A model generated the notes under the pieces. That model saw only the letters and a list, made by a program, of their open reading frames with translations. It was not told where the DNA came from and made no database searches. From assembly GCA_030745285.1 (NCBI GenBank), contig JASLOV010000101.1, positions 1-8,346 on the forward strand: a stretch of DNA of 8,346 nt, in the 5' to 3' direction. Source of the stretch: Dehalococcoidia bacterium. GTDB taxonomy: Bacteria > Chloroflexota > Dehalococcoidia > UBA2979. The translations under genes and the position numbers were made by a program. Shown here piece by piece: positions 1 through 6,237 of the stretch (position 1 is the first letter of the stretch; every line of letters begins with the position of its first letter).

Positions 1-2643
1 GGGCGCCGGGGTGGGTGTCGCGGCGGGCGTCGCCGCCCCCGTCAGGTCACCGGCGCCGGGCAGTGACGAGGCGCGCTTGCCGAAGACGACGTCGAGCGAG
101 GCCTCGAAGGTCATCTCCATTGCGATCGCGTTGCCGTTGGCCACGATCACCCGCTTCAGCTCCGGCAGCCGGCTGGTGTCCGCCTGGAGATAGATCGGCT
201 CCACGAACAGGAACGACTCGCCGATCGGGATCATCAGCAGGTTCCCCCGGATCACCTCGGAACCCGCCTGGTCCCAGAGCGTGAGCTGCTGGGAGATGCC
301 GGGGTCCTGGTCGATCCGCGCCTCGATCTGCGCCGGTCCGAAGACCAGGTCGTCCGTCGGGAAGCGATAGGCGCGGAGAGCGCCCAGGTGGTCGCCGTCG
401 GAGCGCCCGGCCAGCCAGGCGACGGTGTTCTGCTTGTTGCGGGGCGTGAAGGGGAGGATCAACACGAACTCTTCGGTCGCCTCGCCCGGCAGCGTCATAA
501 TCACGTAGTAGGGGTCGACCGGCTGTTCCTGCTGGCGGAACTTCTCCGATGGCACGTTCCAGAAGTCTTCCTTGATGAAGAACACGTCCGGGTCATCGAT
601 GTGGTAGCGCAGGTACAGCTCGGACTGCAGCCGGAACAAGTCCTCCGGGTAGCGCAGGTGAGCCCGGATCGAAGGTGGCATCCGGTCCATGCTGGTAAAG
701 AGCTCCGGGAAGATCTTTTCCCAGGTGCGAACGATCGAGTCCTGCTCATCGACGATGTAGAAGTACATCTCGCCGGTGCGGGCGTTGACCGTGATCTTCA
801 CGCTGTTGCGTATGTAGTTGATGCCCCCCACCGGCTGCGAGTAGGGGAATGCGCCGGAGGTGGTGTAAGCGTCCTGGATCCACAGCAGATTGCCCCCGTC
901 GACCACGAGGTACGGGTCCGCGTCCAGCGAGAGGAACGGCGCCACCTCGGCGACGCGGGTGCGCAGTGACCGGTTCATCAGCAGCTTCGAGCCGGAGCTG
1001 ATCTGGCCCGAGATCAGCAGGTTGGTGTCGCCCAGGTCCCACGCCAGCAGCAGGCGGCGGAAGAAGCCGGAGAGCTTGATACCCTCGTCACCCCCGTAGT
1101 TGGTCGTGCTGAAGTCGTTGCCGACCGGGTAGTCGAACTCCGGCTCGTTCGTGTTGACGATGACATAGTGGTTGGTCAGCTCGCCGAAGTAGATGCGCGA
1201 GCCGTCCTCCGAGATCGGGATCTCGTCTCCGACCGGCGGAATGTCGCGGGTGATGAAGTTCGGCAGGCCCTCCGCCACTACCTCGTTGACCGGCGTGACG
1301 ACGGCGCCGTAGCCGTGCGTGCGCTTCAGACGATCGTTCGTCCAGTTGCGGTCCGGCGCGCGGCGGATGTCGAGCTCGCGGGCGGAGAGCATCACCTGCG
1401 TCGGCTTGTCGTCGATCACGTAGCGGTCGACATCGACGTCGTTGAAGAAGTAGAGCGGGCGAATCGACTGCACCTGGTTGAAGGTGTCACGCGAAGGCCG
1501 CGCGTCCAGCAGCCGGATGTTGTCGATCGTCGCCGGGTTGGCCTCGATCTCGTCGATGGAAACCGACATCTCCGCGGCGAAGTCACGCTCCTCGATGCGG
1601 TCCAGGCCGTACGCCAGCCGCGTGAAGCGGATGTTGCGATCGATGAACAGGCGTTCTCGGGAGAGCTCGTTCGGCACGACGACGGTGCGCTGCACGATCG
1701 CCGGATAGATCGCTCCGCCGGCCACGCCCGCCACCGCCCACAGCCCGAGCGCGAAGATTGGCAGGCGGTAGTTACTCGACACGAAGGCGTTGACGATCGT
1801 GGCCACGCCGGCGAACCCGCCCAGCACGATCAGGATGTATCGCACCGGTAGACGCGCGTTGATGTCCGTGTAGGTCGCCCCGGCCACGAGCCCGCCGGCC
1901 GATATCGCGAGGTCGTAGATGCCGATGAACGTGCCGGCGGAGATCATGAGCAGGATCAGCCCGACCATGATCGAGAGATGGATGCGCATCCCCCGGGTGA
2001 TGTTCAGCTCGAAGCGCTGGAGCGAGAGCGTCAGTCCGTACACCGCGCCCGCCGCGCCGGTGGAGACGATCAGCAGCCACAGCACCCACACCTGGAAGAA
2101 GTGATAGGCAGGCAGGTCAAAGAGATAGAAGGAAATGTCCTTATTGAAGGCGGGCTCCTGCTGACCGAAGGAGACGCCGTTCATCCACGACAGGATCGTC
2201 TCCCACGCCCCCCCGGCCACCGACCCGAAGATCACCGCCAGGAACAGCGTCGCCGCGATCAGCGCGACCGTGACGACCCGGCGGATCGCCTGCGGGTCGA
2301 CCTCCTCGATGAACGACTCCTCCAGCCCTTCCGGCGTCAGCCGGCGGGCGAGCGCAATACTGAGGCCGATCGCGACGGCGCTGACCACGGCCCCGATCGC
2401 GAAGAGCGAGACCTTCCAGATCAGGATCGTGCGGAAGACATCGCCGTAGCGGACGGAGTCGAACCAGAGCCAGTCGACGTAGAGCGACTTGAAGACGTTG
2501 ACCACTACGAACAGCACGAGCAGCACCGCGCCGAGGCCGATCCAGCGCAACGCGATCGGCGAGCGGAACTGGCCGCCGCCCCCGCCAATGCGAAACGGAT
2601 CAGCCGGGGCTCCGTCGTCGTCTCGGTCCTCGAAGAATCCCAG
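1..2643 (-). CDS. UPF0182 (COG1615) integral membrane protein, C-terminus beyond window
   Basis: The product is a large membrane protein of the UPF0182 family, whose biochemical role is not known to me. The 881 codons seen here are open to base 1, so the C-terminus lies outside. About seven hydrophobic helices occupy residues 33-312 (roughly 33-52, 72-98, 122-142, 182-206, 221-245, 268-287, 293-312). A large, probably extracytoplasmic domain follows. Family hallmarks are KDISFYLFDLPAY (168-180), DRNIRFTRLAYGLD (336-349), THGYGAVVTPVNEV, DEQDSIVRTWEKIFP and HLRYPEDLF. The segment nearest base 1 is an Ala/Thr/Pro-rich linker, as is common near the end of this family. The start is uncertain. No ATG, GTG or TTG occurs in frame between the upstream stop (2779-2781) and codon 32. 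I chose CTG 2643-2641 because GGAGG lies 8 nt before it; TTG 2550-2548 is the alternative. The gene follows argB by 4 nt, so translation is probably coupled. Family assignment is firm; the start is about even odds. Confidence 0.93.
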   Translation of the reverse strand, partial: MGFFEDRDDDGAPADPFRIGGGGGQFRSPIALRWIGLGAVLLVLFVVVNVFKSLYVDWLWFDSVRYGDVFRTILIWKVSLFAIGAVVSAVAIGLSIALARRLTPEGLEESFIEEVDPQAIRRVVTVALIAATLFLAVIFGSVAGGAWETILSWMNGVSFGQQEPAFNKDISFYLFDLPAYHFFQVWVLWLLIVSTGAAGAVYGLTLSLQRFELNITRGMRIHLSIMVGLILLMISAGTFIGIYDLAISAGGLVAGATYTDINARLPVRYILIVLGGFAGVATIVNAFVSSNYRLPIFALGLWAVAGVAGGAIYPAIVQRTVVVPNELSRERLFIDRNIRFTRLAYGLDRIEERDFAAEMSVSIDEIEANPATIDNIRLLDARPSRDTFNQVQSIRPLYFFNDVDVDRYVIDDKPTQVMLSARELDIRRAPDRNWTNDRLKRTHGYGAVVTPVNEVVAEGLPNFITRDIPPVGDEIPISEDGSRIYFGELTNHYVIVNTNEPEFDYPVGNDFSTTNYGGDEGIKLSGFFRRLLLAWDLGDTNLLISGQISSGSKLLMNRSLRTRVAEVAPFLSLDADPYLVVDGGNLLWIQDAYTTSGAFPYSQPVGGINYIRNSVKITVNARTGEMYFYIVDEQDSIVRTWEKIFPELFTSMDRMPPSIRAHLRYPEDLFRLQSELYLRYHIDDPDVFFIKEDFWNVPSEKFRQQEQPVDPYYVIMTLPGEATEEFVLILPFTPRNKQNTVAWLAGRSDGDHLGALRAYRFPTDDLVFGPAQIEARIDQDPGISQQLTLWDQAGSEVIRGNLLMIPIGESFLFVEPIYLQADTSRLPELKRVIVANGNAIAMEMTFEASLDVVFGKRASSLPGAGDLTGAATPAATPTPAP

Positions 2644-2647
2644 GGGG

Positions 2648-3412
2648 TCAGCCTCCGACGCGGGTCCCGGCCTGTTCGCCGTCGATGATTCGCCGCAGGG
2701 TTCCCGGCAGGCGACCGTTCGCGATCTGTGCGACGGCGCCCGCTTCGGCGGCGCGTAAGCATGCTTCGACTTTCGGGATCATACCACCGGAGAGCGCCCC
2801 ACCCACGCGCAGCGCCTCGATCCCGGGCCGGTCGACGGCGGACAGCACCCGCCCGTCCTCGTCCATCAGCCCGTCGACGTCCGTGAGGAAGATCAGGCGC
2901 TCCGCGGAGACCGCGCGCGCCACCTCGCCCGCCACGGTGTCGGCGTTGATGTTGAGCGGCTGGTCGGGCGCCTCGATGCCGATCGGCGCGATCACCGGGA
3001 TCACCCCCGCCTCGACCGTGGCGTCGAGCAGCGCCGGGTCGACCTGCGTGACGCGGCCGACGAACCCGAGCCGCGGGTCGTAGCGCTCTGCCCGCACGAC
3101 GGCGCCGTCGACGCCGCAGAAGCCGGCGGCCGTGCCGCCGTGCGCGATGATCCCGGCCACGAGCTCGATGTTGACCACACCCCGCAGCACCGCAATCACC
3201 ACCCGCAGCGCCTCCTCGTTGGTCGAGCGCAGCCCATCGACGAACTCGGACTCGACGCCCAGCCGGTCGAGCCAGTCCGTAATCATCGCGCCGCCGCCGT
3301 GCACGACGATCGGGCGCAACCCCCGCTGCTGCAGCGCGACGAGGTCCTCGAACGAGGTGTCTTCGGCCCCGAGCGTGGAGCCGCCGATCTTGACGACGAG
3401 CGGGCCGCTCAC
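2648..3412 (-). CDS. argB: Acetylglutamate kinase
   Basis: ArgB phosphorylates N-acetyl-L-glutamate with ATP in cytosolic arginine biosynthesis. The 254-residue product is about the length of the short E. coli-type enzyme. It shows the amino-acid-kinase features in order: VVKIGGS (residues 6-12) with the N-terminal catalytic lysine K8, HGGG (38-41), the substrate-binding GLR (R62), NINAD (154-158), the nucleotide-site LTDVDGL (176-182) and GGMIPKVEA (209-217) with the second lysine K214. I chose GTG 3412-3410, which places the first beta strand at the usual distance. The frame is open to ATG 3544, but that would add 44 hydrophilic, non-homologous residues and overlap argJ. No good Shine-Dalgarno precedes the GTG. 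The gene lies 74 nt after argJ and 4 nt before the UPF0182 start. The related LysW-aminoadipate kinase is an alternative, but adjacent argJ favours ArgB. Confidence 0.93.
   Translation of the reverse strand: MSGPLVVKIGGSTLGAEDTSFEDLVALQQRGLRPIVVHGGGAMITDWLDRLGVESEFVDGLRSTNEEALRVVIAVLRGVVNIELVAGIIAHGGTAAGFCGVDGAVVRAERYDPRLGFVGRVTQVDPALLDATVEAGVIPVIAPIGIEAPDQPLNINADTVAGEVARAVSAERLIFLTDVDGLMDEDGRVLSAVDRPGIEALRVGGALSGGMIPKVEACLRAAEAGAVAQIANGRLPGTLRRIIDGEQAGTRVGG
2652..2656 (-). promoter_or_regulatory. Shine-Dalgarno GGAGG inside the 3' end of argB, for the UPF0182 gene
   Basis: Read on the minus strand, GGAGG covers the Gly-Gly codons just before the argB TGA (2650-2648). It is 8 nt from the CTG proposed as the UPF0182 start. 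This spacing is the main reason to prefer CTG over the TTG 31 codons downstream, which has no purine-rich site at a suitable distance. Confidence 0.5.
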
Positions 3413-3486
3413 CTGCGCGCGCCCGTCGGGTTGGTCGGAGGCCCGCTCGTCGTGGTCGTTGCGGTCGTCGGGAGCGTCACGCGACT

Positions 3487-4707
3487 CTACGTCGTGTAGT
3501 CGGCGTTGATGTGAACGTACTCGGTCGTGAGGTCGCAGCCCCACGCAATCGCGGAGTCGTCGCCGCGGCCGAGGTCGATGCGGATCTGCACCTCGTCGCT
3601 ATCCATCGCCTTCGAGACCTCCGCCAGATCGACGTCGGTGGGTGTGCCGCGTTCGAGCGTGCAGTGATCGCCGATCCAGACGCTGATCGTCTGCTCCACG
3701 ACCTCCGCGCCGGAGCGCCCGACGGCCATCAGCAGCCGTCCCCAGTTCGGGTCGCGGCCGGTCACCATCGTCTTCACCAGCGGCGATGAACTGACCGTGC
3801 GCGCCGCCACCCGCGCGTCTTCTCTGGAGGCCGCACCCTCGACCACGACCTCGACCAGCGTCTCCGCGCCCTCGCCGTCGCGCGCCAGCTCGCGTGCCAG
3901 CTCGATGGCGACCGCCTCCATCAGCTGGTGCAGCGGCCCGGCCGCGGGATGCGCGGCGTCGATCGCGTCGCCCCCGGCCGTCCCGTTCGCCAGCACCAGC
4001 ATCGTGTCCGAGGTAGAGGTGTCCATGTCGATGTCGACCATGTTGATCGAGACATCCGCGACGGCCTTCAGCGTCCCCTGCAGCCACCGCCGGTCGGCCG
4101 GCGCGTCAGTGGTGAGGAAGCAGAAGCAGGTCGCCATGTCCGGGTGGATCATGCCGGAGCCCTTGGCGGTGCCGCCGACCGTGTAGGTGACCCCCTCGAT
4201 GGTGACCCGCGCCGCGCGTTGCTTCGCCACCGTGTCGGTCGTCATGATCGCCCGCGCGAAGTTCGCGCCGCCCCCGGCTGAGAACTCGATGGTGGGGATG
4301 GCCGGCTCGATCAGGTCCATCGGCAGCGGCCAGCCGATCACGCCGGTGGAGCCAACCAGCATGTGCTCGGTGGCGATGCCCGTGAGCTGCCCGGCCAGCT
4401 CCGTCATGCGCAGCGCGTCCCGCATGCCCTGCTCGCCCGTGGCGGTGTTGGAGATGCCGGAGTTGGCGACGATCGCCTGTGCGATGCCGCCCCCGACCCG
4501 CTCGCGTGTCAGTGAGACTGAGGGCCCGACGATCGCATTGCGGGTGAAGACGCCGGCCACCGTGCAGGGCACATCGGAGGCAAGCACGCCGAGGTCGAAT
4601 CGCGGCTCCTCGCCGTAGCTCTTCACGGCGGCATAGACGGCGCCGGCCTTCCATCCGCCGGGCGACGTCACCCCGCCGTCATCGATCCACTCGATGTCCG
4701 CAGCCAT
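3487..4707 (-). CDS. argJ: Bifunctional ornithine acetyltransferase / N-acetylglutamate synthase
   Basis: ArgJ moves the acetyl group from N-acetylornithine to glutamate, making the arginine pathway cyclic; some members also use acetyl-CoA. The 406-residue length is normal. ArgJ is an N-terminal-nucleophile enzyme that cleaves itself between Ala and Thr of a conserved MAT; here this is MIHPDMAT, giving cleavage between A192 and T193, with T193 as nucleophile. Other signatures are STGVIG (120-125, oxyanion region), GTAKGSGM (179-186), VTGRDPNWGR, AVGRSGAEV and the C-terminal VHINADYTT. ATG 4707-4705 is supported by AAGGTGGAG 7 nt upstream. Three usually conserved positions differ: NSGISNTATG (82-91) where NSGNANACTG is typical, STSD for STND, and PDMAT for PNMAT. 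The catalytic set is intact, so I regard the gene as functional. It heads an argJ-argB-UPF0182 group; argC is not adjacent. Whether it is bifunctional or only an acetyltransferase cannot be told from sequence. Confidence 0.95.
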   Translation of the reverse strand: MAADIEWIDDGGVTSPGGWKAGAVYAAVKSYGEEPRFDLGVLASDVPCTVAGVFTRNAIVGPSVSLTRERVGGGIAQAIVANSGISNTATGEQGMRDALRMTELAGQLTGIATEHMLVGSTGVIGWPLPMDLIEPAIPTIEFSAGGGANFARAIMTTDTVAKQRAARVTIEGVTYTVGGTAKGSGMIHPDMATCFCFLTTDAPADRRWLQGTLKAVADVSINMVDIDMDTSTSDTMLVLANGTAGGDAIDAAHPAAGPLHQLMEAVAIELARELARDGEGAETLVEVVVEGAASREDARVAARTVSSSPLVKTMVTGRDPNWGRLLMAVGRSGAEVVEQTISVWIGDHCTLERGTPTDVDLAEVSKAMDSDEVQIRIDLGRGDDSAIAWGCDLTTEYVHINADYTT

Positions 4708-4714
4708 GGCCGCG

Positions 4715-4723
4715 CTCCACCTT
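4715..4723 (-). promoter_or_regulatory. Shine-Dalgarno of argJ (AAGGTGGAG)
   Basis: On the minus strand AAGGTGGAG ends 7 nt before the argJ ATG at 4707, and supports that start. Confidence 0.7.
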
Positions 4724-4746
4724 CAGTCGCGCCCTCAGGGTGGCCG

Positions 4747-4752
4747 AGTATA
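4747..4752 (-). promoter_or_regulatory. Possible -10 element (TATACT) for the argJ-argB-UPF0182 unit
   Basis: TATACT on the minus strand differs by one base from the sigma70-type TATAAT. It is an AT-rich island in GC-rich DNA and would put the transcript start near 4740, leaving a leader of about 33 nt before argJ. The hexamer 17 nt upstream is a poor match to TTGACA, so this remains a candidate. The 126-bp space between argJ and the divergent acetyltransferase (4708-4833) holds no other signal I can support. Confidence 0.4.
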
Positions 4753-4833
4753 GACGAGGCTCGGACGAGGCACTACGCGCCGGCTCTCGCTCTCGCGGCT
4801 GCTCCAGCCCGCCCACGACGGTAAGGTGCTGGC

Positions 4834-5391
4834 ATGGCCGGAGATGCAAGCGAGCAGGCGAACGTGCGCCGGGCGATCGAAGCCGACCTGGAGGCGATCA
4901 ACCGCATCTACAACGACGAGGTGCTGACCAACGTCGCCTCCTGGGACTTCGAAGCATGGAACATGGCCCAGCGCCGCCAGTGGTTCGCCGAGCATCAGCG
5001 CGACGAGACGACGCCGGTCTTCGTTGCCGATGTCGGAGGCGAAGTGGCCGGCATGTCCTACCTCTCCTCGTACCGGCCGCGCCCCGGCTACCGCTACACC
5101 CGCGAGAACACCGTCTACGTCGACCCCCGCTTCCATCGCCGCGGCATCGGCGCGCAGCTCCTGGGCGTGCTGGTCGAGGAGGCCGGGCGCGTCGGGCTGC
5201 GCAGCGTGATCGCCGTGATCGAGGGTTCGAACGACGCCAGCGTTGCGCTGCATGAGCGCTTCGGCTACGAGCAGGTTGGCCTGCTGCACGATGTCGGCCA
5301 CAAGTTCGGCGGCTGGCTCGACTCGGTCTACATGGAGCTGCGCCTGCCGGGCCCGGAGGGCGGGCTCGATCCGGCCGCGGAGCGAGACTAG
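4834..5391 (+). CDS. GNAT N-acetyltransferase, phosphinothricin/methionine-sulfoximine type
   Basis: This is a cytosolic acetyl-CoA-dependent N-acetyltransferase of the Pat/Bar/MnaT (YncA) branch of GNAT. Members acetylate small amino acids or analogues such as phosphinothricin, methionine sulfoximine or methionine sulfone; the substrate here is not known. The 185 residues carry the branch pattern: IYNDEVLTNVASWD (25-38), WF..H (50-54), VAGMSYLSSYRPRPGYRYT (71-89), ENTVYVDPRF (91-100), the acetyl-CoA pyrophosphate loop HRRGIGAQLL (101-110), NDASVALHERFGY (133-145) and KFGGWLDSVYME (157-168). ATG 4834 has AAGGTG about 5 nt upstream and gives a normal N-terminus. The C-terminal tail after residue 170 is Gly/Pro-rich and not conserved. 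The gene stands alone, divergent from argJ and convergent with nth; the stop TAG shares CTAG 5388-5391 with the nth stop. The fold is certain, the substrate class probable. Confidence 0.9.
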   Translation: MAGDASEQANVRRAIEADLEAINRIYNDEVLTNVASWDFEAWNMAQRRQWFAEHQRDETTPVFVADVGGEVAGMSYLSSYRPRPGYRYTRENTVYVDPRFHRRGIGAQLLGVLVEEAGRVGLRSVIAVIEGSNDASVALHERFGYEQVGLLHDVGHKFGGWLDSVYMELRLPGPEGGLDPAAERD

Positions 5392-6125
5392 CCCCGCGAC
5401 CCACCCTTCGGCAGCCCCACCCGCGGGCAACGCTCCAGCAGCGGACACTCGTCGCAGCGCGGTCCGCGCGCGTGGCAGGTGCGGCGGCCGTGCTGGATCA
5501 ACCCGACGTGGAAGGCGTAGACCTCGTCCGCTTCCAGCTTCGCTTCCAGCACGTCGTGCGTCTTCGCCGCCGTCATCCTGCGGGGCACGAGGCCAAGCCG
5601 CTTCGAGACGCGCTCGACGTGCGTGTCGACCGGCAGCGCCGGGCGTCCGAGCGCGAACAACAGCACGCAGGCCGCCGTCTTCGGCCCCACGCCGGGCAGC
5701 GATTTCAGGTAGCTCTTCGCGTCGTCGAGCGGCAGCTCGCGCAGCACGTCCAGGTCGAACTCGGCGCTGCGCTCCTTCACCTCGGCGAGCAGTGCCTGGA
5801 TACGCGGGGCCTTCGTCGGCGCCAGCCCGCCCGGGCGGATCGCATCCTCCACCTCACTCGTCGGCGCCGCGATGATCTCGTCCCACGTCGTGAACCGCTC
5901 CAGCAGCCGGTGCATCGCCTGCCCTGAGTTGTGGTCGGAGGTGTGCTGCGAGAGCACCGTCAGTACCAGCTCGACGACCGGCGAGCCGGACGGCTGCTGC
6001 GGCGCGCGCCCGTACCGCGAGTCCAGGATCTCCACCAGCTCGGACGGGCTCCACTTCGGCGGGCGCCTTCCGTCGGTGGTCGTGCGCGCGCTTGTGCTTG
6101 CGGGCCTGCTTGCGGACGGGGGCAT
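5388..6125 (-). CDS. nth: Endonuclease III (DNA glycosylase/AP lyase)
   Basis: Nth removes oxidised pyrimidines from DNA and cuts the abasic strand in base excision repair. The 245-residue product contains the helix-hairpin-helix LPGVGPKTAA (143-152) with catalytic lysine K149, and LPVDTHVERVSKRLG (164-178) with the conserved aspartate D167. The C-terminal iron-sulfur loop has C217, C224, C227 and C233 in exact C-x6-C-x2-C-x5-C spacing, so the [4Fe-4S] cluster should be present. LSQHTSDHNS (58-67) matches the family's LSxQTTD region. I chose ATG 6125-6123. The frame stays open to 6266, but that extra 47-residue piece is Ser/Arg-rich, not conserved, and would overlap the selD start. The first 25 residues of the chosen protein are also a basic, low-complexity leader. 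No clear Shine-Dalgarno is visible. The gene converges on the GNAT gene and diverges from selD. Confidence 0.95.
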   Translation of the reverse strand: MPPSASRPASTSARTTTDGRRPPKWSPSELVEILDSRYGRAPQQPSGSPVVELVLTVLSQHTSDHNSGQAMHRLLERFTTWDEIIAAPTSEVEDAIRPGGLAPTKAPRIQALLAEVKERSAEFDLDVLRELPLDDAKSYLKSLPGVGPKTAACVLLFALGRPALPVDTHVERVSKRLGLVPRRMTAAKTHDVLEAKLEADEVYAFHVGLIQHGRRTCHARGPRCDECPLLERCPRVGLPKGGSRG

Positions 6126-6224
6126 GGCGGCGATGGTAGCAGCAGGGTGCAGCCGAGAGCAGGAGGCCGTATTGCTGTCCGCTCTATGCCGATGAGACGA
6201 TGAGGAACGTACGAGGACGCCGGG

Positions 6225-6231
6225 AAGGAGG
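6225..6231 (+). promoter_or_regulatory. Shine-Dalgarno of selD (AAGGAGG)
   Basis: A perfect AAGGAGG lies 6 nt before GTG 6238. It fixes the selD start upstream of the in-frame TGA; ATG 6301, the first start after that TGA, has no such site. The 112-bp gap between nth and selD (6126-6237) otherwise shows no promoter pair I can support. Confidence 0.9.
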
Positions 6232-6237
6232 TTGCGC

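Noticed and set aside
388..2688. Several long plus-strand frames (388-969, 1168-1851, 1978-2688)
   Set aside because: They lie opposite the UPF0182 coding frame, are Arg/Asp/Val-rich as GC-bias shadows are, and show no recognisable motif.
3413..3544. N-terminal extension of argB to ATG 3544
   Set aside because: It adds 44 charged, low-complexity residues and overlaps argJ by 58 nt; GTG 3412 places the first conserved strand normally.
4735..5448. Minus-strand frame of 237 codons opposite the acetyltransferase
   Set aside because: The plus strand carries a clear GNAT gene with start, ribosome site and family motifs; the opposite frame has none.
6126..6237. tRNA-Sec or other small RNA between nth and selD
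   Set aside because: No cloverleaf-compatible pairing or long extra arm is visible in these 112 bases.
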